From NCBI GenBank assembly GCA_921293015.1, contig OV121087.1:39852630-39916629 (forward strand): a stretch of DNA of 64,000 bases, given 5' to 3'. The translations under genes were made by a program, and so were the position numbers. Below, piece by piece: positions 37,413-48,475 of this stretch. The stretch comes from Phorcus lineatus (lineage: Eukaryota; Mollusca; Gastropoda; Trochida; Trochidae). The notes under the pieces were generated by a model. That model did no database searches, was not told the DNA's origin, and was given only the letters and a program-made list of their open reading frames with translations. Each line of letters begins with the position of its first letter. Within the stretch, counting starts at the first letter, position 1.

Positions 37413-38056
37413 AACTCCAGATGCAAAAGTCTGTTTCCAAAGGCTGATTTTACAACACTTCATTTTTCATTCACCAATTGTAAAACGTAATTTATAGCAT
37501 TGCTAAATGTGTATATCCCTCGTATTTGAAATACAAAAATGAGTTTCGACTTTGACATTTCTAGAATTACATTTGAACTTTGTAAAGTTGAGAACAGAAA
37601 GTTGAGTTTTACAGGATTGAAATGTTAGGTTTGCATACTTGGACTTGTCTTTTCGAGAATTGCATGGTTGAGAACAACATGTTACAACTTGCGAATTACG
37701 AGTTTACATGATTTCATTTTTGGCACACATCCCCTTCCATACAGATGTGATATGGTATCTTCATCATGAATATGCCGGAATATTTTAAGAGGAGCGAATA
37801 ATTTTTCAGTTGAGGCACATAGTGAGATTTCCAAAATGAAAATAACAGTGACGACTTCAAATCAGTGAACATTGGAAGAAAATATTTATAACTTGATATT
37901 GTAATATTTTTCCTTATCTAGATACCTCTGCTTTTGGTTTATCATTTATCACGCCTTTTGCATATAATGCAATATTCATAGTCAGCGCTGGATAATGAAA
38001 TAAATTTGCCATGATAATACATATAATGTTAACTCAGTCACTATTTGCCCACTTAC

Positions 38057-38230
38057 GAGTTGACAAATTGATGAGATCTCCTCCCAGGCGCTGATCTTCT
38101 TTTTGTTAGTCCTCTGGCAACCGTCGAGCTTGCCGAAGAGGAGGGTCTCACGCTTGTTGACTTCCTCAACTAAGATCACCTCCTCTTCGCGGGTCCAATT
38201 TGATCTTCTTTTTTTCTCGTCATTTGCCAT
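38057..38230 (-). CDS. Myb/SANT-like DNA-binding domain, first exon only
   Basis: The ATG at 38230 opens 58 codons ending at a strong donor (CTC|GTAAGT, exon end 38057). The peptide (NWTREEEVILVEEVNKR ... LLFGKLDG ... SAWEEIS) has the spaced tryptophans W12 and W49 and the acidic first helix of the Myb/SANT-like domain. That domain is found in NAIF1-type proteins and in the partner protein of Harbinger transposons. No following exon is recognisable between here and the foldback element, so the gene is either split by insertions, continues far to the left, or is a fragment. A G+C-richer stretch upstream (38240-38330) could be its promoter. Confidence 0.6.
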
Positions 38231-38622
38231 TTTTACTCGTATCAAGCAGACGACAGCCGAGCGCGTGCCGTGTTGACAAACAAACCAACATTTCTGTTTC
38301 CGTCGACAGGAGAGTTCCATTCCTACCGTAAGGACTCTAAAATTCGCCGTGACTTGTTTTAAGCATCAATTTCTCGTGTTTGCAACAGCTTAGCAGGTGC
38401 TTGTAGGTAAATATTCGACTCAAATACTGAAGAGTTACAGGACATGATTACTTCGTTCTGAAATCACTATGGTAACTGTCTTAGTCTCAGTCTTAGCTAA
38501 GATTTTGCTTAAACAGTTTCGTGATCCAGTCTTATCTAAAGTCTTAGCTAAGTAAATTTTGTAGACTTAAGATTTTTTTTGCTTAGCAAATTTTAGACTT
38601 AAGATTTTTCATGATCCCGGGG

Positions 38623-38669
38623 CCAGAAGCCCTTCTTCATCATGGCCTCCATGTAACAACACGTGTTTT
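38623..38669 (+). repeat. left inverted terminal repeat of the DIRS-like element
   Basis: CCAGAAGCCCTTCTTCATCA at 38623-38642 followed by GGCC and AACAACACGTGTTTT. It is the inverse of 43418-43462 with few mismatches and small gaps. Confidence 0.8.
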
Positions 38670-38706
38670 TGCCACAGTAAGTTTTGTCGCATTTTTAGCA
38701 TCTATA

Positions 38707-40089
38707 ATGAACCCTGAGGGGATTTCTAAGGGGCACAAAGGGTCAAACAATGACCTTGTACCCAAGCAGAGAAACTTGCCCGTAGAGGCAAGTACGTCTA
38801 GCGCTTCTAAAGTGCCGAACGATCACGTAGATGATCCGGGCATTCCTGACCCTCTAAACAATCAAAGATCGGATCCAGGTAAAAGTAAGAGTAAAGGTGA
38901 TTACAAAATACCTAAGCCCAAACGTGTCAGAAAGAATGCACGTAGATAGCGAATCTACAGATTCGGATTCAAGTTTAGAGTCCCACAGTGATTCTGACGA
39001 CTCTCACGATTCAGATTGGTAAGATATTGAACCGTCTCAAAACAATGATAAAGTTAAGAATCCTCTGACTGAGAGAGATTTAGATGAAAATCAAAAATCA
39101 AATTTCAACAATTATGTCCCGTTTTCTCTGGCAGACTCGCATGACCCCACAGCATGGTCTTTGCCTGTTCATCTAGCCAATCAGGTGTCCACTAACTTCA
39201 CTCAATTTTGCTCTGATAAGAAGTTAGATGAGGGAATTCTTGAGGATTTCCCAGTTCCGGACGAACCTTCTCTCCATACCCTGCTATCGATCCATATGTT
39301 GACGATCTTTTCGCTGCTAAAGGGAAAACTCTTGAGAAAAAGTATGACTATGCACAACAATTCATACAAAATCCCATTTTGAATGCTATGGGACCCCTCT
39401 GTAACATGTGGCATAACCTTGACAATATTCGTTGGGGTGTCTGCCCACCCGACATTGATATTTTTGAGCTCTTGAGTCTGTTTGAAAAGACAGTTTGTCT
39501 GCTTGGGCAAGCCAATGTCTCCAATAATTACAACAGGAGGTTAAGCTTTCTGACAAAATTGACCAAAGATGCTAAGCAGGCTAAACGTCTAGTTCTCAAA
39601 CATGAAAAGAGTTTTTCTCATTCAGAGGGTAAACTTTTCGGTGAGAAATTTTATGACACCCTACTGAACGAGTCTAAGCATAAGTCAAAGGCTCGGGACA
39701 TTTTTTATGCCGAAAGACGTTCAACCAAGAAGACGTTAAAAAAGAAACCCACTTTCACTGTTTCTAGACCTGATGAGCAGCCTTTTCCGCAGGGGCCCTC
39801 GGAATCAAGGAAACTTGTGGGGGCAGGTTCAACATCAAGGCTTCCTTTGGAAGAGGTGGTTTCCGTGGCAACTCTTCCAGAGGCAGAGGTCAAACCAGAC
39901 ACAACAGGAAAAACAGCTACTCTAGGTGGGTCAAATGCAGTCTTAGACTTTTCCCACACAATACCTCAACCTCCTCGGTCACTGCTATCACTCCAAATTT
40001 TGCCAGAAATTCAAGAGCTAGATCTAGAACATATATTGGTGAAAAAAACGTTTGTGGGAGGAAGAATAAGTATGTTCAGTCAAAATTAG
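38707..40089 (+). pseudogene. gag-like region of the DIRS-like element (broken)
   Basis: Pieces in shifting frames. First comes an 81-codon frame from 38707 with basic KPKRVRKNARR ending in TAG at 38947. Then an Asp/Ser-rich stretch with a TAA at 39020, a segment with WSLPVHLANQV, and a longer open piece 39379-40089 carrying GPLCNMWHNLDNI and an NNYNRRLSFL-like helix. These match the general layout of DIRS gag proteins: acidic-Ser stretch, then a helical region with an L-G-x-A motif, then an Arg/Gly-rich tail, here in another frame around 39850-39920. At least three frame changes separate the parts. Confidence 0.7.
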
Positions 40090-40167
40090 CAAAAGATCAG
40101 TTCAGATCCTTGGATCTTACAAACAGTAACATGTTTCGATTTCAAGTTTCTCAGAAAACCTCCCTCA

Positions 40168-41961
40168 ATGAAATACCATCAACCCAAATTGTCAAGAGCA
40201 GATCAGTTAGTATTAAACGAGGAAGTTCAGGCAATGTTCCAGAAACAAGTGATAGAACTTGTTCCTCCTTCTCAGTTACAAGACCAGGACCAGTTCCTAA
40301 GCCCTCTGTTTGTAGTCCCCAAAAAGGGGGGAGGGCAAAGACCTATCATAAATCTGAAAACATTGAATGTACACATACCCTACGAGCATTTCAAGATGGA
40401 GGGCCTTTACCTGCTGAGGGATCTCCTTCACAAAGGCGATTTCATGATCAAACTGGATCTTTCAGAAGCGTACTTCAGCGTTCCGGTAGCCTCATATCTG
40501 AGGAAGTTTCTCCGTTTCAAGTGGAAGGGTACTATGTACCAGTTCAGATGTTTGCCCTTCGGTCTTGCCCCAGCCCCAAGAGCCTTCACAAAACTGCTCT
40601 GATTAGTGGTGAGTCTAGCTCGTCGGGCTGGAATTCGTCTGATCATATACTTGGACGACATTATTTGCTTCACAGAATCCCTAGAACTTCTTGTTCAACA
40701 CAGGGACACACTGCTCTTTCTCCTCCAAGTTTTGGGCTTTGTGATCATTTGGAAGAAATCAGTTCTGTCTCCAACACAGTCAATTACTTTCCTGGGGTTT
40801 CTAGTGGATTCGAACTCTCTTACACTGACCCTACCACAAGACAAAGTGGACAACATTATCTCAATATGCCGTCTTTTCCTGAAGAAAAGACAAGTAAAGA
40901 TCAGACACTTAGCAAGTCTGATAGGCAAACTGACAGCTTCCATGCGGGCAGTCATCCCAGCCCAGTTACATTGTCGTTACCTACAGATGCAATCAAGCCG
41001 AGAGCTGATGAGATCACAAAGTTATGGAGCAAAGATAATGCTACCAACCCCTTGTCAAAAGGAGCTGGAATGGTGGGTGAACAACCTGTCCAATTTCAAT
41101 GGGAAACCAATCTTTGTTACTCACCCGGACTTAACGTTACAGACAGATGCGTCAAAGATGGGGTGGGATGCAATCTGCGGAACATCATCAACAGGCGGAC
41201 GATGGTCAGAAGAGGAGCAGACCATGCATATAAACGCACTGGAATTGAAGGCAGTGTTCTTAGCCCTTCTAAACTTTTGCAAAGACAGGAAGAACAAAGC
41301 GATACTTGTTCAGGTAGACAATATAACAGCAATGTCATACATAAATCGCCTGGGCGGCACCAAATCACAAACCCTGATTCAGATCACCAAGCAGATCTGG
41401 GAGTTCTGTTTCCTGAACAAACTTTCTCTCACAGCTGTGTACCTGCCAGGGATAGAGAACAATCATGCAGACTGGGAGTCTCGCCACTTTCTGGATTCAA
41501 GCGATTGGAAAACTGAACCAAGTCATGTTCTCACAGTGCAACAAGACGCTAGGTCCATTCACAATAGATCTATTTGCGTCGAGACTGAGCTTCCAGCTGA
41601 AACCATTTTGCAGCTGGGAACCAAACCCCCTTGTAATCTGGACAGATGCATTCCAAATTCTTTGGAACAAGGGGATACCTTATGCCTTTCCCCCTTTCTC
41701 ACTGTTAGGCAGATGCCTCTGGAAGGTAAGGAGGGAGAGGGCCGAGTTAGTGCTGGTAGCACCAGTCTGGCAAAGCCAAGCCTGTGACTTACTGTGACTG
41801 TGACTGTGGCGGTGACTTACCCAATCCTCCTGCCTCAGACAGACAACTTGCTGAGTTCCCCTCAGAACCTCCTGCACCCACTAGTAGAAAACAAAAGTCA
41901 TCTTCTAGCGGTCTGTAGGGCTTCAGGGAAGGAGTCAAGACAAGAGGAGTTTCGAATGTAA
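40168..41961 (+). pseudogene. reverse transcriptase-RNase H of the DIRS-like element (broken)
   Basis: RT motifs in one frame: LSPLFVVPKKGGGQRPI, then DLSEAYF, then LPFGLAPAPRAFTKL. A TGA stop follows at 40600-40602. The same frame then continues with IRLIIYLDDII (the YLDD catalytic pair) and FLGFLVD. RNase H motifs follow: TDASKMGWDA, HINALELKAV, LVQVDNITAMSYINR and NNHADWESR (D, E, D and D positions present). At about 41505 an extra A in a run shifts the frame; the continuation (IDLFASRL, YAFPPFSLLGRCL, LVLVAPVW) lies in the next frame to about 41797. A short TGACTG repeat (about 41790-41812) interrupts again. The C-terminus (PILLPQTDNLL...) returns to the first frame and ends with TAA at 41959-41961. 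Confidence 0.88.
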
Positions 41962-42869
41962 CAGCTAAACTCCTCACCAATCAATGGGGACCAGGTACAC
42001 AAGGCGCTTACAATGCTTCCTGGAACAGGTGGACTAGCTGGTGCGATGAAAGGGGTATTAATTCCTTTTCAGCACCTTTGGAGTCTATCCTAGATTTCCT
42101 CTCCTTCCTGTACAGCAATAATTTTAAGTACAGGACTATCAAGACAGCCAGGTCAGCACTTTCTGCCTTTCACCCTTCAGTTGAAGGTTTTACCGTGGGT
42201 CAACATCCTTTGATTAAGAAACTGATGACAGGAATCTTCAATCAGATTCCCCCTCAACCAAGGTATACTTCTATATGGGAGGTAGACAAAGTCCTGAACT
42301 ACCTAAAAACCCTACCTCCAAATACACTGCTTTCGGACAAGATTTTGTCTGAGAAACTAGCCATGCTACTCATGCTAACATCAGCTAGTCGCTCTTCAGA
42401 ACTGACGTCTCTAGACACGGGTCACATGCTGGACATGGGTGAGGAGATAGTGTTCAATCTTGTCAAACCTACCAAGGTGACAAAGAGTGGGTTCAAACCC
42501 CCTTCACTATCTTTCAGAACCAACAACCACGACCAAACAATTTGTGTGGTAAATTGTCTTCGAGTTTATCTAAAGAGGACAACCCCTTTGAGAGACTTAA
42601 ACAGATCAAGACTTCTTTTGAGTTTTGTCAATCCTCATAAACCTGTTGCACCAGCGACAGTTGCTAGATGGGTAACTGATGTCATGAGTGCAGCAGGAAT
42701 TGACACATCTCTCTACAAAGCCCACTCGGTTCGAGGCGCTGGTACCTCAAAGGCTTTCTCAAAAGGAGCTTCTGTAGCAGAAATTCTGAAGCTGTGAAAT
42801 TGGACCAATGCACCCACGTTCAGGAAATTCTATTTAAGAACTACTACAGACAGCAATCATTGTATCTAA
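41919..42869 (+). pseudogene. tyrosine recombinase of the DIRS-like element (broken)
   Basis: Open after a TAG at 41916-41918, overlapping the RT end by about 40 bases in another frame. The N-terminal core-binding part has ASWNRWTSWCDERG. The catalytic part has the first Arg in LTSASRSSEL, then HSVRGAGTS (the H-x2-R box). A TGA at 42795-42797 cuts the frame just before NWTNAPTFRKFYLR, which contains the expected nucleophilic Tyr (codon 42831-42833). The frame then ends at TAA 42867-42869. So all catalytic positions are recognisable, but the copy is truncated by one nonsense change. The first ATG is at 42078; the true start in an intact relative is probably further upstream. Confidence 0.85.
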
Positions 42870-42894
42870 AAAATTCTTGAAATTTGAGAAGCTT

Positions 42895-43010
42895 TAAACT
42901 ACCATGTCACATCTACCACGTTTATGATGTAAAATATAGAATTTCACAAGCACACGTAGTTTGCGAAGTGAAGTTATAATTTCATTAGTAAACATGGTAG
43001 ATGTGATATC
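42895..43010 (+). repeat. palindromic repeat in the DIRS 3' region (ACATGGTAGATGTGA motif)
   Basis: TCACATCTACCACGTTTATGA near 42907 pairs with the later TTAGTAAACATGGTAGATGTGA ending about 43006. The segment 42940-43010 recurs inverted at 43543-43622, and its core recurs around the foldback insertion site (35395-35413 plus 37743-37770). Confidence 0.7.
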
Positions 43011-43417
43011 CCACCCAGTGAGATAACCCACCCAGTTGTTTTTTACCATAAGCTGTCTGTAATGAATTATGTTCTGAATGATTTACAAATGTTCCTGATA
43101 ATATGTTAAACAATTAAGTGACATATCTTTGTTGAAATGGATGAAAGAGATGTTTAATTGGTGAATCAATACATTCCATTGGTACCAACAGAGAGCTTAT
43201 TGACACTTTATTGTATTTCCGTGAAACCAGTAGCTGTCTGATGCTGAAGTTCGGGTGCTGAATTTTGCCCTTCACCTGAGGATTACTCTTGAAGTTTTCG
43301 TCGTTGCCGTCCAAGGCTTTATCCCAGTTTTGTTATTTCGCGTTTTTATTCCGTCCAATGACTTGTCGCATTCCTCTTGTCACTACCTAGATCTGAAAGA
43401 TTAAACTATGATCAGAT

Positions 43418-43462
43418 AAAACACTTGTTATCATTTCGGCCCTGATGAAGAAGGGCTTCTGG
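43418..43462 (+). repeat. right inverted terminal repeat of the DIRS-like element
   Basis: AAAACACTTGTTATCATTTC followed by GGCCCTGATGAAGAAGGGCT and TCTGG, the inverse of 38623-38669. Confidence 0.8.
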
Positions 43463-43519
43463 GTACGGTGTTTTGCGAGATCTCGCATTGCGAGATTTCG
43501 AGCTTTTAAAGATGGCCCA

Positions 43520-43622
43520 CTTCCGGCATATTCATGATGAAGATACCATATCACATCTACTATGTTTACTAATGAAATTATAACTTCACTTCGCACACTA
43601 CGTGTGCTTGTGAAATTCTTAA
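43520..43622 (-). repeat. inverted copy of the ACATGGTAGATGTGA repeat flanking the DIRS end
   Basis: Read on the minus strand it gives GAATTTCACAAGCACACGTA... then AACATAGTAGATGTGATATG and GTATCTTCATCATGAATATG. It matches 42940-43010 in its first 70 bases and the flank of the foldback element (37743-37785) in its last 45. Confidence 0.7.
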
Positions 43623-44005
43623 TTAAATTTAGTGATAAAAAATAAACTACTTCGACAAAAAATATACCACAGAATGGATTTATCTTTTACATTTCATTTT
43701 AAAAATACGGTATTCTCAATGTCTGTATAGAATTGATTTAAAATTCATTTTGCTGTTGTCTGTAAGGCGATGAAAACAGTTCATTCAGCGAATGGAGTTT
43801 GTAAACGTTCGCGTATGAATGTGAATCGGTCGTAAATATTTAGAGGTGATTATTAGCGAAATAATCACTCCAAAATTGATTGTGGTAACCAATCAAAAAG
43901 CAGTATTTTCATTCTAGTTTTCGTGTCATGTTAGAATATCGATGTAGACCAGCTCCGATTAGGGGAGACCAGGGCATGTCATTTCTGGGCATCTTAACAT
44001 GTCAT

Positions 44006-44136
44006 AGATACATGATGACACAAGGGGTGTATACGAAATATCAGCTTGCTATCACTCACTCTGGAGCTCCTCCCCCTTGTGAGATGATAGCAAGCTGATA
44101 TTTTGTATGCACCCACTTGTGTCAATCATGTATCTG
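44006..44136. repeat. foldback MITE with ~55-base arms
   Basis: AGATACATGATGACACAAG... through AAATATCAGCTTGCTATCA on the left is mirrored by TGATAGCAAGCTGATATTTT... through TTGTGTCAATCATGTATCTG on the right, with few mismatches. The loop is CTCACTCTGGAGCTCCTCCC. No coding capacity. Confidence 0.75.
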
Positions 44137-46689
44137 TTTTATCCAATGGGTAACCTTTTAGTCTATGCGACCTTTCACCTGACATCATTTCTCTAAGTGA
44201 TTATCGACTATTGAATCAGTCGGAAGAAGTAGCGCAAAGAATGCTGACCCTTAAAGTTCTTCCTGGCGCCAAATTTGAACTGATAAATAATTGCGAAGGT
44301 TAGGATAACATGATCGACTTTCAACGGGCTTTCGTTTTCCCTTACCCAAACGGGCATGTATCTCAGTATCTTTATTAAATTAATATATTGCTGTCCTGTC
44401 TTTTACCGTTTTGTTGTTCATAAAGTGAGTGAGATGTTATTTAACGCGCCTGAGCTGTCCGCCATTCTCTGCGTATTTAATAGAGATATCTTAGTTTTTT
44501 AGTGAAATTTTGTTTGCTGTTTTGTCATCAGTGGTCTTTTCCTATTTCATGTATCAAAGGAAAAATCTATTACTTGAATATTTAGATTTCTTTAACAAAT
44601 AAATTGGTAGTTTTCCGGGACGCAAGTAAATTCCTATTATCAGTGATGACTTAAACCTGTTTGTTGCGTTTCACGATTAGCTCGATATTTATTTGTTGTT
44701 TCAAATAATTGAGAAAGACTGAAGTGTCAGGTAATGTTATTATTTTGATGTCTGTCGTCACCGAGCGACTTCCTTTCCTTTGATCTCTGGGTACATTCCT
44801 TAATGTGCAACAATGTTGGAATGGCTCAAGGTCGTCGGCATATGTTGCTAGCTCTGCCCTACAACTGCCCCTTTTCCTTCACGATTGCCGATTCAGAACG
44901 TCGGAAATAAGTGTTGGTGATAAATTCATGACGTAATAATTATAGGTTGAGTTTTATTGATAAATGATTTATCATTGCGTAAAGCTCAAAAGGAAATAAG
45001 CCGCCAATTGGATAAAGTTAGAATAAAACACTCAGAACACTTCCAATACAAGCCTGATCGACCATCGTATAGCACATGCATGTTGTTACAACATTCCATT
45101 ACTGCATAAATATATTTCGACAAAGCATGTGCACTTTGCCCTGGCGGTTCGGGCTAAATGCCATGTCCCCTGTCACTTTGCCCCATACTCTCAACAACAA
45201 AATGGAATCAGTTTGTGAAATTTTAAACTCCTTTCATTACATAACTTTGAATTAATCTGTAATAAACCAATGCACTTAGCGAACAATAAACAGTTTGAGC
45301 CCTTTTTACGGTTGCCGATTCTTTTCCCTTAACGACAAAGATCACAAATGTCCCCACAACCTGCATGAAACTATGCACCGAATACACTGCAACCAGTCCT
45401 CTGATAGGGATTCTTCATATTCCTCGTTACAGTACAAACAGTGCCACACCTTGGACTGGCCATTGTCTTCCTGCTGAGAAGAGTTACTGATGTTTCTAGT
45501 TTTCTACTGTTTTTTCCGTATCTGTGTTGTTTTCTTTCCCCCTTTCTTCCATTATCTTTTTGAAAGGCGAAGATGTCACCACTGCCTAGGAATCAGATTT
45601 TCTTATACGAGTGCGAGACTTTAGTTATAGCATATTATCTCATGAGGGCTTGCCCTAGATATTATTGGCAAGTTCATTTGATTCTGTAACATCGTAAACA
45701 ACCATGCATGGTGGTAATGGTGTGTAGAGTTTTTCCGTAGAATAAATAAAATCAATCTTTATTTTGAAATTGTAAATAACGATTTTATTATTCTTTGAAC
45801 TTCTTAAAAATATTAATCATGGAAAACCAATATCCCTTGAGCTTATAATTTACCCCATGTTCCCTTATCGGTACAATCTTTACTACTACGTATCATTTAC
45901 CAGTACATTAAAAATGAATCAAAACCTATGTATCAACAGCACTAGTTTTCCACGAAAAAGCCTTATTATAAGAAGGATATGGTCAATGTCAATATTTCCC
46001 AATCTCGTGGTCATGGCGCCCCATTGACTGCGTTGAGAATTTTGTTAACGTGTTATCTCATGAACTGGATCACCAATTGCCTCGAAATATGGTGACAGCT
46101 TACTCAGACAAAGCGGCATCCGTTCATCCGTCTGTCCAGGGCTCCAGATAAGATGCGTATCTGCGTAAAATACGCACGGGTAAATCACATGTAAGCATTC
46201 AAATAGGAAACCAATGAACGACAGATAGGCACAACTTTATCAGAATACGAGTCAAATATTTTATTTACAGGAGTGATCTTCACTTGTCAAAATAAAGTTT
46301 CATTTCTACATTGATCTTTACATTTCGAACAGTAACCAACTTCATGCCAAACTGTATGAAAACAAATGAATGAGAAATCATTCGCTTATTTACAGATTAA
46401 ACGTGTGGAAAATATAATCAACGACTAACATCAAAAAAGATGCTTACTCGGAATGTGGATATGATTACGTTTAACCTTGAAATTCTCCTAGCTGTTTTTA
46501 TGTGGTAATTTTACTCCTAAATTTTTATTTTGAGGGTTGAAATACCCCTGAGTCCAAATAATTATCTGGATCCCTGTCTGTCTATCCGTTGGTAAATTTT
46601 TCACTGTTTCATCCTCTCGTCCAGAACCATTGACTCAGGAAATCTAAACATCTTTTGTATAAACTCCTTGGCTAACGACTATTTATAGT

Positions 46690-46895
46690 CATGGTCAACC
46701 TGTGGGCCCTTGATAGATACTATTTTCATCTCCTTCTCGAGAAGCAAGAGGTCTAGGGAACTGAAACCTTGTGTGCCTACCCCTTAGCTGATGGATATTC
46801 TAATTTATAGATTTGGTGACCCTTGGCCCCTCTTAATGGCCACAGGGGCCACACTCTAAATACCTATTTTCATCTTCTCCTGAAAGTTGAATCTT
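46690..46895. repeat. diverged repeat unit with GGCCACAGGGGCCAC motif
   Basis: The order CTAGGGAACTGAAACCTTGTG, TTAGCTGATGGATATTCTAA, TTTATAGATTTGGTGACC, GGCCACAGGGGCCACAC, TATTTTCATCTTCTCC recurs several times at 57833-58420. It is part of a dispersed, locally tandem family with a period of roughly 130 bases. Confidence 0.6.
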
Positions 46896-47033
46896 ACGGT
46901 CGATGACGTCATAGCACATTGCAGTGCGCATGTGATGAGAGTAAACTTCAAAGGAGAGCATATTTCCTCCATGGCGATAATTCTCTGTTTGCTATTTAAC
47001 CTTGAAGTTCGTTATCTATATTGAAAAAGTAGC

Positions 47034-47662
47034 TTAAACGCACTAGTGCACACCAATATTTCTTTAACACAACGAATGCACAGATACTGCATATCTCTCG
47101 ATATTATTCAAGATCCTCACTCAAGTAATCTACCTCGTAAGTTATTTAACAAATATTTACGTATTCAGGTAGTAAAGTCGATTTTTAAAGACCGGAAGTA
47201 TTTAATGTTACGTTACAATAAATCCGCATGAACTACGATATCGGAAATATTAAGATTTTGCTTATAACCGAAAAGCGGAAACGGTAGCCGCTTTGGTCAA
47301 TCTAATAGCAATGCTAATGCTGTGTTATTAAATCGGTTTATTTACAACATTGCTTTCATAGAACATAATTCATTATTTGTTCTCAGTTCAGAGTTTAGGT
47401 AAATTCAACAACTGCACATAATAATAGTTCAGCCGCTTTCAACTGTCTATAATGTATCCGTTTTGTGCATAGCTAACCTTAGATTTGTTATATGTCCAAG
47501 CCGACAGCGGCTGTCTAATTTTTTTCATTGTTGATTGCAGGTCAATTTTAAAGAATTTTAAGTATTTCATTGCATCGATAGAAAGCTTAAGTGATTGCAT
47601 ATGTCCTCTTAAACCTTAAAATAGCCAATTTAAACCGTAAAAGCGTGCACTAGTGCCTTTAA
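47034..47662 (+). mobile_element. TTAA-bordered inverted-repeat element, left copy
   Basis: 629 bp from TTAAACGCACTAGTGCAC to GTGCACTAGTGCCTTTAA. The ends are inverted copies (about 18 of 20 positions) containing the palindrome GCACTAGTGC. TTAA stands at both borders, which suggests TTAA-targeted (piggyBac-type) insertion. No open frame above about 60 codons. A similar full-length copy in opposite orientation lies at 48476-49098. Confidence 0.7.
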
Positions 47663-48475
47663 GTTATCAAACATATTCCTGTGTGTTAAATAACAAGTGG
47701 TTGACGGAATTCTTTCTCATTTTGATTATAGAAGTTATCATGTGTCCGCGAGTTTGATAATAAAGAGATATCTCATGTGTTCGAGTTAAATATCAAACGA
47801 GAACTAAGTCGAGATAATATAGAAATGGGTTATTAAACGAATGTATAGATTGAAATAAGAAGAGATAATTGTTCTCCATTTTCACTTTTCCAATTCACTT
47901 TTAAAAAGGATTTATAAAATCTTAACCTCTGTTACTGATCAGAGACAAATTGCTCGGTTCTGGGTTCCTTTCCCAACGATCTTACGACGCTCCCCATACA
48001 CGCATGTTGCAGTATTTATGCGCATGCAAAACCAAGTCCTTCTTTACATGACAACCATTTTGAATGCATTAGGAATTTCTCGTTACAAATGTTACGATCA
48101 AGACAACTTTCTGCCCAAGCCGAATGGTAAGTTCACATCGTCAGTTGTCTCATTACAAGATGGCGGATGTATGATAACACAATATCTTTTATCGGTGTTC
48201 GTTATAAATCAGTCAATAACTCGATTACCATTTGCAAGCTCGAGGCTTACCTTCATTTCTATAGTGATGGCAAATACAAAATTCGTTTATGGGTTTTAAT
48301 CATGGACAGTCATAATTTCTCAATGAATCATGAAATATATTCAAAATTTGATAAACATACAAATTGGCAACTGAACTTATTGATTATGGTAATACTCGAC
48401 GATATAGATGAAAGTCCACATCGACATCCAAAATTGTGGATAACAATAGGGGTACCGGGTTCCTTTACTTTTTCG
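47663..48475. other. spacer between two inverted elements
   Basis: About 0.8 kb. Overlapping open frames of 93 and 113 codons (48018-48508) show no domain and partly run into the right-hand element. I do not call a gene. Confidence 0.35.

Larger units (their letters stand above)
35414..37742. mobile_element. foldback DNA element with ~580-bp inverted arms
   Basis: The left arm (35414 to about 36000) is the inverse of the right arm (about 37155 to 37742), with very few mismatches. The ends are GTATGGAAGGGGATGTGTGC and its complement. AGAT stands on both sides (35410-35413 and 37743-37746). Removing the element restores a sequence found elsewhere in the window (ATGGTAGATGTGATATGG), so these borders are well supported. 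The ~1.15-kb centre is A+T-rich with no recognisable transposase. Each arm contains the same ~73-80 codon open frame. The superfamily is unknown. Confidence 0.85.
38623..43462 (+). mobile_element. DIRS-like retrotransposon (tyrosine-recombinase type), disabled
   Basis: Order on the plus strand: gag-like region, reverse transcriptase-RNase H region, then an overlapping tyrosine recombinase, which defines the DIRS group. Inverted terminal repeats of about 45 bases are visible: CCAGAAGCCCTTCTTCATC... from 38623 and its inverse ending at 43462, each with an AACAC-TGTT motif further in. No target-site duplication is seen, as expected for recombinase-mediated insertion. Total 4840 bp. Several in-frame stops and frame changes (listed with each part) make this copy non-functional. 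The 3' non-coding part contains a small palindrome at 42902-43008. Confidence 0.9.
43623..47033. other. non-coding stretch with small repeats
   Basis: No supportable gene. It contains the hairpin at 44006-44136 and a diverged repeat unit at 46690-46895, listed separately. The rest is A+T-rich with short chance frames only. Confidence 0.4.

Noticed and set aside
40110-41516. 468-codon frame on the plus strand within the DIRS element
   Set aside because: It overlaps the RT-RNase H region in another frame and has no domain; the RT motifs are in the neighbouring frame. It is an incidental overlap.
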